DNA from: JAJFFW01 sp963922595
GTDB taxonomy: Bacteria > Pseudomonadota > Alphaproteobacteria > Caulobacterales > Parvularculaceae
Direction: 5' to 3'
Assembly: GCA_963922595.1 (NCBI GenBank)
Contig: CAWUIM010000009.1
Location: forward strand, 1-64,000
DNA: 64,000 nucleotides
Shown: piece after piece, positions 43,201-51,308 of the stretch
Layout of the letters: each line of letters opens with the position of its first letter
Position numbering within the stretch: position 1 is the first letter of the stretch
Notes under the pieces: generated by a model
The model's input: only the letters and a program-made list of their open reading frames with translations
Database searches by the model: none
What the model was told of the DNA's origin: nothing
Translations under genes and position numbers: made by a program

Positions 43201-43508
43201 TCATCGCCACCGCCGGCACCGCCGCCTTCCTGAAATCCCAGGGCCTCGACGTGACCCGGATCAACAAAGTGCTGGAGGGCCGCCCCCACGTGGTCGACGC
43301 ACTCAAAAACGGCGAGGTGCAAATGATCTTCAACACAACCGAAGGCGCCCAGTCCGTTAAGGACTCCCGCTCCATCCGGACCACCGCCCTCGCCCAGAAA
43401 ATCCCTTGTATTACAACGGCTACAGGCGCGCGCTCCACGGTCAGGGCGATCGAGGCGATGCGCGCGGGGGCTCTTGAAGTCGCCCCCCTCCAGTCCTATT
43501 TTGGCTGA
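40212..43508 (+). CDS. carB: Carbamoyl phosphate synthase large subunit
   Basis: Makes carbamoyl phosphate from bicarbonate, ATP and ammonia supplied by CarA. The 1098 residues hold two homologous ATP-grasp halves (first with [10 protein letters not shown] and [24 protein letters not shown]; second with [16 protein letters not shown] and [20 protein letters not shown]), an oligomerisation region between, and the C-terminal allosteric domain ([26 protein letters not shown]). Both halves look intact. The gene stands alone after a 200-base gap, so it may have its own promoter; carA is 5.5 kb upstream. greA follows. Confidence 0.98.
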   Translation: [1098 protein letters not shown]

Positions 43509-43591
43509 CCGAGAGAGAGTGTGAGGCGACGCGCGAGCAGCTGCGGCGCCCGCCATTCTTTTTTGCTTTTTTTGAAACGAAAGGACGGGAC

Positions 43592-44065
43592 ATGGAAAAG
43601 GTTCCGATGACGCAAGCCGGATATCAACGGCTCGAAGAAGAAATCAGGCATCTGAAACATGATGAGCGCCCGGCCGTGATTCAGGCGATCGCTGAAGCGC
43701 GCGCCCATGGCGACCTCTCCGAAAACGCCGAATATCACGCCGCCAAAGAGCGTCAGGGCTGGATCGAGGGCCAGATTCTCGAGCTGGAGGACAAATATAC
43801 CCGCGCCGAAGTCATCGACGTGGCCAAACTTGACGGCGCCGCCGTGAAGTTCGGCGCCACCGTCAACCTGATCGACGAAGACACCGAAGAAGAAAAATCC
43901 TGGCAGATCGTCGGCGATTACGAAGCCGACGTGAAACAGGGCCGCATCTCTATTTCCTCGCCCATCGCCCGCGCCCTCATCGGCAAGGAAGAAGGCGACA
44001 GCGTCGAAGTCGCCGCTCCCGGCGGCGCCCGCAGCTATGAGATTGCGAAGGTGGTTTTTAAGTAG
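43592..44065 (+). CDS. greA: Transcription elongation factor GreA
   Basis: Rescues backtracked RNA polymerase by stimulating cleavage of the nascent 3' end. The 157-residue protein has the coiled-coil N-terminal domain (MEKVPMTQAGYQRLEEEIRH, GDLSENAEYHAAKERQGWIEG, with the conserved acidic tip D-x-S-E) and the FKBP-like C-terminal domain (SPIARALIGKEEGDSVEV). AAGGACGGGAC precedes the ATG. The carB-greA order is common in alphaproteobacteria. Confidence 0.98.
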   Translation: MEKVPMTQAGYQRLEEEIRHLKHDERPAVIQAIAEARAHGDLSENAEYHAAKERQGWIEGQILELEDKYTRAEVIDVAKLDGAAVKFGATVNLIDEDTEEEKSWQIVGDYEADVKQGRISISSPIARALIGKEEGDSVEVAAPGGARSYEIAKVVFK

Positions 44066-44189
44066 AGCGGATGAGCAACTCACTCTATCCGTATCGAGAG
44101 AGAAGCCCTGCGTTAAACATGCGATCTTAAACCGCGCGGCGAACTGTTCGATTGCCCGTTGCAGCCAAAGTTGAAAGTATCTTTCATCA

Positions 44190-44621
44190 ATGGATAAATC
44201 ACGCGACCCAATCGTCTACGGCGGCGCTCCCGCTGACCGCCGGTCGTGGCTTTCCGCCATGGGGCGCGGTTTGCGCAAGCGGTGCCCTGAGTGCGGGCGC
44301 GGCGCATTGTTCGACGGCTATACGAAGACGCGTGCGGCTTGCGGCCATTGCGCCCTTGATCTTTCCGGTCACCGCGCCGACGACGCGCCGCCCTATCTGA
44401 CGATCATGATTGTCGGCCATGTGATGATTCCGCTGGCGCTCGCCATAAAACAGATTTTCGATCCGCCTTTGTCGCTACAATTCGCGATCTGGGCGCCGGC
44501 GATGGCGCTCGCGACCTTCTGGCTGTTGCCGCTGATGAAGGGCGCCATGGTTGGCCTGCAATGGGCGAACCGTATGCACGGGTTCGCCGGTCCGGACGCC
44601 GATCCGCAAGCGGACGTTTGA
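44190..44621 (+). CDS. DUF983 family membrane protein
   Basis: A 143-residue protein with a cytoplasmic zinc-ribbon-like segment (CPECGRGALFDGY at about 32-44, then CGHC) followed by two hydrophobic spans (about 71-90 and 97-118). The zinc-ribbon plus two membrane helices is characteristic of DUF983; members of the family neighbour cytochrome-oxidase or RNase genes in alphaproteobacteria, without known activity. The ribosome-binding site is weak. TGAAAG-TAT-CTTTCA, a perfect palindrome (44172-44186), lies just upstream of the ATG. The MFS gene starts 10 bases after its stop. Confidence 0.85.
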   Translation: MDKSRDPIVYGGAPADRRSWLSAMGRGLRKRCPECGRGALFDGYTKTRAACGHCALDLSGHRADDAPPYLTIMIVGHVMIPLALAIKQIFDPPLSLQFAIWAPAMALATFWLLPLMKGAMVGLQWANRMHGFAGPDADPQADV

Positions 44622-44631
44622 CGCTTCCGCG

Positions 44632-45801
44632 ATGGAGAGCGCGGTCGATCAAGCCCTGTCGGAAAAAGACCGCCGCCGCGGGCTCATCGCCGCCATCGCC
44701 TCGATCGCAATCTTCGGGGCCAGTCTTGGCCATAGCCTGCCCTTCTTCGCCGTTCTCCTGGAAGGGTACGGCGCAAGTAACAGCTTTATCGGGCTCAACA
44801 CTGCGGCCACCGCGTTCTTTGCACTCCTCATTACACCGTTCTTGCCGAAGCTGATCGGACGCTTCGGCATCCGTCCGCTGATGGTGGCCGCGTTCGCCGT
44901 CATCTATCTCGGCTACGCGACGGCGTTCCTGGCGAAGGACACGTTATGGCTTTGGTTCGTGGTGCGTTTGTGTTTCGGGCTCGGCGGCGTCGCTTTGTTC
45001 GTGGCGAGCGAAGTCTGGATCAATCTGGTGGCGCCGCCCGAAAAGCGCGGCTCCGTGATCGGTATTTATGCGACCGCACTCGCCGCGGGGTTCGCGGCTG
45101 GCCCCATCGCGCTGGAGGTGACGGGGTATGCTGGCGTTGCGCCGTTCTTAGCGGGCGTCGCTTTCCTTCTCGCCGCGGCGCCGCCGATCCTGATGGCGCC
45201 GGCGCCGCCCTTTGACCCTAATGAACAATCGGCCTCGCTTACGGCGATGGCCCGCCTTGCACCGGCGATCTTTGTCGCCGTCGGCATTTTCGCCGCCGCT
45301 GAGGGTGTGATGATGGGCCTTGCGCCTGTTTACGGCATCCGGCTCGGCATGGCGCAGGAGACCGCAGGCAGAATTGTTTTCGCCTACGCGCTCGGACCCA
45401 TCGCCTTTCAATATCTTATTGGCCGCGCGATCGATCAGTTCCGGCCCATGACAATCTTTTTCGTATGCGCGAGCGTCGGCGTTGCAGGCGCCTTCGCCCT
45501 GCCGTTGGCGGCGCAGAGCGAAGTCAGCCTCTATACGCTGCTCGTCTTCTGGGGCGGCGCGATTGTCGGGCTCAACACCTGCGCCCTCACCTTTATCGGC
45601 GCGCGCTTTAAGGGCCAGGAACTGGCCGCCGCGAACGCCGGCATGGCCTTCGCCTATCAGGCGGGCGCCCTCATTGGCCCCGCGGCGACTGGGCCCATGA
45701 TGGACCTCTACGGCCCGAACGCCCTCGCCTATACGCTAGGCGGATTTTTCATTGCGCTCCTGGCGTTCCTCCTGCGACGGCGGCACGCCGAGACGCCTTG
45801 A
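44632..45801 (+). CDS. MFS transporter
   Basis: A 389-residue major facilitator with about 12 membrane spans and a short cytoplasmic N-terminus (MESAVDQALSEKDRRRG). It keeps a loop 2/3-like motif (PKLIGRFGIRPLMVA) and a central cytoplasmic loop (APAPPFDPNEQSASL). It resembles the sugar/drug efflux subgroup without a substrate-specific signature. I chose the ATG at 44632; the frame opens upstream inside the DUF983 gene, but the start there is not plausible. It likely shares a transcript with DUF983. Confidence 0.88.
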   Translation: MESAVDQALSEKDRRRGLIAAIASIAIFGASLGHSLPFFAVLLEGYGASNSFIGLNTAATAFFALLITPFLPKLIGRFGIRPLMVAAFAVIYLGYATAFLAKDTLWLWFVVRLCFGLGGVALFVASEVWINLVAPPEKRGSVIGIYATALAAGFAAGPIALEVTGYAGVAPFLAGVAFLLAAAPPILMAPAPPFDPNEQSASLTAMARLAPAIFVAVGIFAAAEGVMMGLAPVYGIRLGMAQETAGRIVFAYALGPIAFQYLIGRAIDQFRPMTIFFVCASVGVAGAFALPLAAQSEVSLYTLLVFWGGAIVGLNTCALTFIGARFKGQELAAANAGMAFAYQAGALIGPAATGPMMDLYGPNALAYTLGGFFIALLAFLLRRRHAETP

Positions 45802-45905
45802 GCGCCGCCCTGAGGACTGCTTGACTTGGGAATGGGCCCGTGTATGGTCCGCCGCTCGAAACAACCCCGCGCCGCCTGACGGCGCGACCCGACAGGAGCA
45901 GCGCC

Positions 45906-46073
45906 ATGGCGAAGCCGACGACCGTTAAGATCCGCCTGAACTCCACAGCGGACACTGGATATTTCTACGTCACAAAAAAGAACACGCGCACGATGACCGA
46001 AAAGCTCGTCCTGAAAAAGTACGACCCAGTTGCGCGCAAGCACGTGGAATTCAAAGAAGGCAAGATCAAGTAG
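45906..46073 (+). CDS. rpmG: 50S ribosomal protein L33
   Basis: A 55-residue large-subunit ribosomal protein, with the conserved MAKPTTVKIRL, GYFYVTKKNTRTM, LKKYDPVARKHVEFKEGK. It lacks zinc-binding Cys pairs, i.e. the C-minus type common in proteobacteria. The ATG follows an AGGAGCA-type site at 45895. An intrinsic terminator follows 26 bases after the stop. Confidence 0.97.
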   Translation: MAKPTTVKIRLNSTADTGYFYVTKKNTRTMTEKLVLKKYDPVARKHVEFKEGKIK

Positions 46074-46098
46074 GCTTATCGCCAAGATTGATCGACGG

Positions 46099-46127
46099 AT
46101 GCCGCCCCGACCGGGCGGCATTTTTAT
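46099..46127 (+). terminator. Intrinsic terminator of rpmG
   Basis: ATGCCGCCC / GGGCGGCAT stem with a CGACC loop, followed by TTTTATT on the plus strand. It abuts the pleD stop codon on the opposite strand. Confidence 0.85.
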
Positions 46128-47509
46128 TATGCGGCGCTCTGGATCACCTTATTGCGCCCGCTCTTTTTCGCCTCATAGAGGGCTTCGTCGGCGCGCTTGA
46201 TAAGTTTCTGCGCGGTGTCGTCCTTCGGCCCGTCTTCAGAACAGGCGATGCCGATCGACACCGTCACTTTCAGGATATCCCGGCCGCCGTTCAGCTCGAC
46301 CTCCTGAGCCTCCACTTCCTGACGCAAGCGTTCCGCCACGAGGCTCGCAAACCTTTTGTCCGTGTCCGGCATCGCCACGAGGAATTCCTCACCGCCATAT
46401 CGGCACGCGAGATCGATACCACGCACTGACGCTTTTATTCGCTCAGCGAATTCCTGCAAGACGCGGTCGCCGGCGTCATGGCCGTGTGTGTCGTTGATGG
46501 ACTTGAAGTGGTCGAGGTCCATGATGAGGATTGATAATGGCCGCCCCGTCCAGAACGCGCGGTCAAACATCGCCGACAAATGGCTCGCCAGATAGCGGCG
46601 ATTATAAAGGCCTGTGAGCTGATCGGTCACTGCCATTTCAAGGCTGGCCTGGAAGGATGAGCGCAACTGGTCGATATAGCGCTTGCGGCGGATTTGCGTT
46701 GAGACGCGTGCGATCAGTTCGTTCTTTTCAACCGGCCGCGTCAGATAATCGTTGACGCCGATATCCAGCGCACGGACGAGTTTACGCGTATCACCCTGAC
46801 GCACAATGCCGAGAAGCGGCGTCATGCGTGTTTCCTCAAAGGACCGCATCGACGAGCACAGCCGTAACGGGTCCATGGCGTCGATTGACATATTAATGAT
46901 GACGAGATCGAATTCCCCAGTCTTCACGCGCCCGAGCGCCACCTCGGGGTCGGTCTCCGATGATATCTGATAATTGTCGCCGAGTGCGGCTTTGACCTTT
47001 TCGACCTGCTCGCCGTGGTCATCGATGATAAAGATGCGCGCTTCTTCCAGAATGGACTCATCGAGCGTAATGTCGATCTTATCGACAACGCCAAGACCTT
47101 TGCCGGTCGCGTAGCGCATCCGCAATTCGTCCGTCATCATCTTCAAGCGCGACAAACCCCGCACGCGTGCAAACAGCGCCACGTCCTCAACGGGCTTGGT
47201 TAAGAAATCGTCTGCGCCGGCGCTGAGACCCGCCACGCGATCCGCTTGCTGATCAAGCGCGGTAACCATCACAACAGGGATATGTGCGGTTTCCTGATCG
47301 GATTTCAGGATGCGGCAGGCTTCAAACCCGTCCATTCCCGGCATCATAACGTCGAGAAGAATGATGTCGGGCTTTTCCGCCCGCGCTTTCTCAACAGCTT
47401 CTTGTCCGGAGAGCGCCGTCAACACGTCGAAATACTCGGCGCGAAGCTTCGCTTCCAAAAGCTTAACGTTTGGTTCCAGGTCGTCGACGACCAATACGCG
47501 CGCCGTCAT
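46127..47509 (-). CDS. pleD: PleD-type response regulator with GGDEF diguanylate cyclase
   Basis: Makes cyclic di-GMP when phosphorylated; in Caulobacter PleD drives polar development. 460 residues: receiver 1 (phospho-acceptor Asp53 in LLDVMMPGMDG), a degenerate receiver 2 (about 153-270, with Asn in the Asp position, VIINMSI), and a GGDEF domain (about 300-455) with the active RYGGEEF and an inhibitory-site RGID a few residues before it. Architecture REC-REC-GGDEF is exactly that of PleD. It is 41 bases downstream of divK, the known partner, and probably in its operon. Confidence 0.96.
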   Translation of the reverse strand: MTARVLVVDDLEPNVKLLEAKLRAEYFDVLTALSGQEAVEKARAEKPDIILLDVMMPGMDGFEACRILKSDQETAHIPVVMVTALDQQADRVAGLSAGADDFLTKPVEDVALFARVRGLSRLKMMTDELRMRYATGKGLGVVDKIDITLDESILEEARIFIIDDHGEQVEKVKAALGDNYQISSETDPEVALGRVKTGEFDLVIINMSIDAMDPLRLCSSMRSFEETRMTPLLGIVRQGDTRKLVRALDIGVNDYLTRPVEKNELIARVSTQIRRKRYIDQLRSSFQASLEMAVTDQLTGLYNRRYLASHLSAMFDRAFWTGRPLSILIMDLDHFKSINDTHGHDAGDRVLQEFAERIKASVRGIDLACRYGGEEFLVAMPDTDKRFASLVAERLRQEVEAQEVELNGGRDILKVTVSIGIACSEDGPKDDTAQKLIKRADEALYEAKKSGRNKVIQSAA

Positions 47510-47550
47510 TTTCGCTCCCTAGGCTTTGGAAAACGGTACTCGCGTCGAAT

Positions 47551-47922
47551 TTAATCCAAATACCTTTTTACTTTCTCAAGAAAACCGGTCACCGAGATAG
47601 GTTTTGCGATATAATCTTCGCAACCGCCCGCGCGAATCCGGTCTTCGTCGCCTTTCATCGCAAAAGCGGTGACGGCGATGACGGGAATATCCGCCATTTT
47701 CGGGTCTTCCTTGATTTCCGCGGTTACCTGAAGCCCGGAAACCTCGGGGAGCTGAATATCCATTAAAATAAGATCTGGGACATGTTTGCGGGCCAACAAA
47801 ATCGCCTCGGGGCCCGTTCGCGCCTGCAAGGTCTCGTAGCCATGGGCCTCCAGGAGATCATGGAACAGCTTCATGTTAAGATCGTTATCCTCAACAATCA
47901 GGACTGTTTTGGACGCCGCCAT
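47551..47922 (-). CDS. divK: Single-domain response regulator DivK
   Basis: A receiver-only protein that relays phosphate in the alphaproteobacterial cell-cycle network, acting with DivJ and PleC. The 123-residue form starts MAASKTVLIVEDND, the phospho-acceptor is Asp55 in LILMDIQLPE, and VTAFAMKGDE and Lys in DYIAKPIS complete the active site. I chose ATG 47922 by alignment to the family; ATG 47949, with AAGG six bases upstream, is an alternative. It is followed by pleD as in Caulobacter, and a CtrA-like site lies upstream. Confidence 0.95.
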   Translation of the reverse strand: MAASKTVLIVEDNDLNMKLFHDLLEAHGYETLQARTGPEAILLARKHVPDLILMDIQLPEVSGLQVTAEIKEDPKMADIPVIAVTAFAMKGDEDRIRAGGCEDYIAKPISVTGFLEKVKRYLD

Positions 47923-48017
47923 GAAATCGATCTTTTCCATTGCTGACATAAAAGGCCTTCGTTTCCGCCAACGTTCCGCTATGCGTAAACCACGCCAACC
48001 ATATCGGCCCAAAGGTA

Positions 48018-48032
48018 TTAATCGATAGTTTA
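48018..48032. promoter_or_regulatory. CtrA-like site in the divK-dinB gap
   Basis: TTAA-TCGATAG-TTTA matches the CtrA consensus TTAA-N7-TTAA at seven of eight positions. It lies 69-96 bases upstream of divK, whose homologue is CtrA-controlled in Caulobacter. The opposite direction also faces dinB. Inference only. Confidence 0.4.
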
Positions 48033-48086
48033 TGCTGAAAGCGGCGACCGCAATTTATGACGAATTTTACAGGAAATTTTTCATAA

Positions 48087-49400
48087 GTGTCTGAAAATGG
48101 GACATTATCAGCATTTTGCCGCGACTGCTTCAGCGCAGAACCCGGCGCCGCTGGCGCTTGCGCCATATGTGGTTCGGCCCGAATCATCCGCCATCGCGGG
48201 CTCGAAACGCTGACGATCGCGCACATTGATTGCGACGCCTTTTACGCCGCCATCGAAAAACGCGACGATCCAAGCCTCAACGACGCGCCGGTGATCATCG
48301 GCGGGGGTAAACGCGGCGTCGTCTCGACCGCGTGTTATGTGGCGCGCACTTACGGCGTGCGATCAGCGATGCCGATGTTCAAGGCGCTCAAAGCCTGCCC
48401 CGATGCGGTGGTGATCAAACCCGATATGGCGAAATACGCCGCCGCCGGGCGTGAGATCCGCGCAATGATGGAGAGCCTCACGCCGCTTGTTGAGCCGCTT
48501 TCAATTGACGAAGCGTTTCTCGATATGACGGGTACAGAGCGCCTACATGGCGTCAAACCGGCGATTGCGCTCTCGCGGCTGCAAGCGCAAATCGCCAAGG
48601 AAGTCGGGGTGACGGTCTCCGTCGGCCTTAGCCACAACAAATTTCTTGCAAAAGTCGCCTCCGATTTTGACAAGCCCAACGGGTTCTTTGTGATCGGCGA
48701 AGAGGAAACAGTGTCGTTTCTGGCCGAGCAGCCAATCAGCCTGATCTGGGGCGTCGGCAAGTCCTTCTCGCAGACCCTGTCGCGTGATGGGCTGACGATG
48801 ATTGGGCAAATTCAGACGATGGACGAAGCGACGCTCGCCAAACGTTACGGCGAAATGGGCTTGCGGCTCTTTCGATTGTCGCGCGGTCTCGACGCCCGAC
48901 GTGTAAAGCCGCACCGGGAAACGAAAAGCGTGTCCAGCGAAACAACCTTCAACGAAGACGTCTCGGATTTGAGCTGGCTTGAGGATCGCTTGTGGAACCT
49001 CTGCGAGAAAGTCTCCGCGCGCATGAAAGCCAAGCATCTGACCGGCCGGGTCGTGACGTTGAAACTGAAGACAGCAAATTTCAAAACCCTCACCCGGCGA
49101 GACACTTTGGAACGGCACAGCAACCTTGCGCGCACCGCGTTTCGGGCGGCAAAACCAATGCTGGCGGCCAGCGCCGGCGGCGACGCTTTTCGCCTGATCG
49201 GCGTCGGCTTTTCGGACCTCGCGCCGGAAGACGGCGCCCCGCAAACGGTACTTTTCGAGACCCAGGAAGATACATTCGCCCAGCAGGAAAAAGCGATAGA
49301 CGCGATCCGCGCCAAGTTTGGCGATGAGGCGATCGCGGCGGGGCGGACGCTGAAAAATTCAAGCGCCAATCGCAAACTGCGACGCCATATCGACTCCTAA
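48087..49400 (+). CDS. dinB: DNA polymerase IV (Y-family)
   Basis: Error-prone translesion polymerase. 437 residues: an N-terminal extension with a zinc-finger-like C-x2-C-x10-C-x2-C (Cys11, 14, 25 and 28), then the Y-family core with HIDCDAFYAAIEKRDDP, SIDEAFLDMTG (catalytic Asp-Glu), SVGLSHNKFLAK and the little-finger domain. The start is GTG at 48087, with AGGAAA about 12 bases upstream. The extension is found in many alphaproteobacterial DinBs but not in E. coli DinB. It is divergent from divK. Confidence 0.96.
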   Translation: MSENGTLSAFCRDCFSAEPGAAGACAICGSARIIRHRGLETLTIAHIDCDAFYAAIEKRDDPSLNDAPVIIGGGKRGVVSTACYVARTYGVRSAMPMFKALKACPDAVVIKPDMAKYAAAGREIRAMMESLTPLVEPLSIDEAFLDMTGTERLHGVKPAIALSRLQAQIAKEVGVTVSVGLSHNKFLAKVASDFDKPNGFFVIGEEETVSFLAEQPISLIWGVGKSFSQTLSRDGLTMIGQIQTMDEATLAKRYGEMGLRLFRLSRGLDARRVKPHRETKSVSSETTFNEDVSDLSWLEDRLWNLCEKVSARMKAKHLTGRVVTLKLKTANFKTLTRRDTLERHSNLARTAFRAAKPMLAASAGGDAFRLIGVGFSDLAPEDGAPQTVLFETQEDTFAQQEKAIDAIRAKFGDEAIAAGRTLKNSSANRKLRRHIDS

Positions 49401-49458
49401 ACGTTTCGCTCCGCGCGGGTAACCGCTAGATTGGGAACAGAAAAAGGGAACCCGCCGC

Positions 49459-49920
49459 ATGTCTCGCATCGCAACCCGCCTCGCCGAACTTGAAATCATC
49501 CTTCCCGACGCGCCCGCTCCAGTCGCCAATTATGTGCCCTATGTCCGCACCGGGTCGAGCGTCTTCATCTCCGGGCAGGTCTCGTTGGCGCCGACCGGGC
49601 TCATAAAAGGCAAACTCGGCGACGATATGAATATCGAAGACGGTCAGCAGGCGGCGCATATGTGCGCCGTCAATCTCCTCGCGCAATTGAAAGCCGCCTG
49701 CGACGGCGATCTCGACCGCGTGAAACGCGTCGTGAAACTTGGCGGGTTCGTCAACTGCACGCCCGATTTCACGGACCATCCGCGCGTGATCAACGGCGCC
49801 TCGGATTTGATGGTCGCGGTTTTTGGCGACGCCGGCAAACATGCGCGCGCGGCTGTCGGCGCGCCATCGCTCCCGTTGGGCGCAGCGGTTGAAGTTGACG
49901 GCGTGTTTGAGGTTTCCTAG
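49459..49920 (+). CDS. RidA family protein
   Basis: A 153-residue member of the Rid/YjgF family, trimeric proteins that hydrolyse reactive enamines and imines from PLP enzymes. FISGQVSLAPTGLIKGKLG, LLAQLKAACDGDLDRVKRVVKLGGFVN and the C-terminal HARAAVGAPSLPLGAAVEVDGVFEV are typical. The catalytic Arg of canonical RidA is in the HARAAVGA stretch. The subgroup is the longer one of about 150 residues. The stop overlaps the following GTG start by one base (TAGTG), so the genes are cotranslated. Confidence 0.9.
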   Translation: MSRIATRLAELEIILPDAPAPVANYVPYVRTGSSVFISGQVSLAPTGLIKGKLGDDMNIEDGQQAAHMCAVNLLAQLKAACDGDLDRVKRVVKLGGFVNCTPDFTDHPRVINGASDLMVAVFGDAGKHARAAVGAPSLPLGAAVEVDGVFEVS

Positions 49921-51089
49921 TGGCGGACGGCGCAGAGACGATTACGGCGCGCACTGTCTCCAGCATCGGCGACATTGGCGGCGAACAATGGGATCGGCTG
50001 CTGAAAGAATGCGCATGCGCCTACAACCCCTTTGTCTCCTATGCGTTTCTGGACGCGCTGGAACGATCCGGGTCCGTCGCCCCGGAGACCGGCTGGGCGC
50101 CGATGCATATTGTTCTGGAGCATCAGGGCGCAATTGTCGCCGCGGCGCCGCTCTATGTGAAAAGCCACAGCCAGGGCGAATATGTATTCGATCATCATTG
50201 GGCGGACGCTTATGAACGCGCTGGCGGGCGCTACTATCCAAAGCTCGTCTGCGCGGCGCCATTTACGCCCGTGCCCGGCCCACGGCTGCTCGCCAAAGAC
50301 ACGGCCACCAAACGCACGCTCGCCGCTGCGATCGCGCAGATCGCCGATCAGCTCGGCGTCTCCTCGCTCCACGCAAATTTCATCGACCCCGACGAGGCGC
50401 CGCTCTTTGAACAGCCGCTTTATATGGCGCGCACGGGTACGCAATTTCACTGGCGCAATCGCGGCTATGAGACCTTCGATGATTTTCTCGCCGCCCTGTC
50501 GTCGCGCAAACGAAAAGCTGTCAAACGCGAGCGGCGCGACGCCCTCGCCGCCGGGCTCGTGATCCAGCGTTTGCGCGGCGACGCGATCACCGAGCGGCAT
50601 TGGGACGCCTTTTGGCGGTTTTATCAGGACACGGGCGCACGCAAGTGGGGGCAGCCCTATCTCACACGATCATTTTTCTCGGAGATCGCCGAGACCATGC
50701 GCGACGATCTCCTTTTTATCGCAGCGGAGCGAAACGGCATGCCGGTGGCTGGCGCGCTGAATTTCATCGGCGGCGACGCCCTCTATGGCCGCTATTGGGG
50801 CTGCACCGAACACCACCCGTTCCTGCATTTCGAAGTCTGCTATCATCAAGCGGTGGACTTCGCAATCGCGGAAGGGCTGAGCCGCGTGGAGGCGGGCGCG
50901 CAAGGAGAACACAAGATCGCCCGCGGCTACGAGCCTGTGCGCACCCATTCGGCCCATTGGATCAGAGACCCGTCCTTCCGGGACGCGATTGACAGATATC
51001 TTGAAAATGAACGCGTTCACGGCGAGGCTGAAATCGACGTTCTCAGTCAGTATACACCGTTCAAGAAGGGGAAAAATGAAAATACTTGA
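49920..51089 (+). CDS. GNAT-like acyltransferase (COG3146/DUF482)
   Basis: A 389-residue protein of the DUF482 family, distantly related to GNAT and FemAB aminoacyl transferases. Features: NPFVSYAFLDALERSGSV, HIVLEHQGAIVAAAPLYVKSHSQGEYVFDHHWADAYERAG, YYPKLVCAAPFTPVPGPRLL, then FVRGNHRAV-like LSSRKRKAVKRERRDAL and the C-terminal GAQGEHKIARGYEPV. The substrate is unknown; a cell-envelope role is proposed for the family. The start is GTG, overlapping the RidA stop. Its end overlaps the DUF2007 start by 14 bases. Confidence 0.9.
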   Translation: MADGAETITARTVSSIGDIGGEQWDRLLKECACAYNPFVSYAFLDALERSGSVAPETGWAPMHIVLEHQGAIVAAAPLYVKSHSQGEYVFDHHWADAYERAGGRYYPKLVCAAPFTPVPGPRLLAKDTATKRTLAAAIAQIADQLGVSSLHANFIDPDEAPLFEQPLYMARTGTQFHWRNRGYETFDDFLAALSSRKRKAVKRERRDALAAGLVIQRLRGDAITERHWDAFWRFYQDTGARKWGQPYLTRSFFSEIAETMRDDLLFIAAERNGMPVAGALNFIGGDALYGRYWGCTEHHPFLHFEVCYHQAVDFAIAEGLSRVEAGAQGEHKIARGYEPVRTHSAHWIRDPSFRDAIDRYLENERVHGEAEIDVLSQYTPFKKGKNENT

Positions 51090-51300
51090 GCGAACGCACA
51101 ATTTGGTCAGAGCCCGCGTGATCGTCAGCTATCTCCAGGCCGCTGATATTGACGCCGTCTTACTGGATGCAGAGATGGGTGCCATGTTGCCGGTCGCCGG
51201 GGGCGGCGTCAGGATCGCGGTGCCGGAAGAGCAGGCTTATCGCGCCCGATTGCTGCTTGAGGAAGCAGATAGGTCTTTTGATGCGACCACCAACGAGTGA
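51076..51300 (+). CDS. DUF2007 domain protein
   Basis: A 74-residue protein. Its N-terminal MKILERTHNLVRARVIVSYL, then ADIDAVLLDAEMGAMLPVAGGGVRIAVPEEQAYRARLLL, fits DUF2007 (a ferredoxin-like fold called a putative signal-transducing protein). The ATG at 51076 follows AAGGGG directly; the longer in-frame extension to 50989 is within the preceding gene. It overlaps the previous gene by 14 bases and the next start lies nine bases away, so it belongs to this operon. Function unknown. Confidence 0.85.
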   Translation: MKILERTHNLVRARVIVSYLQAADIDAVLLDAEMGAMLPVAGGGVRIAVPEEQAYRARLLLEEADRSFDATTNE

Positions 51301-51308
51301 GCGAGAGA

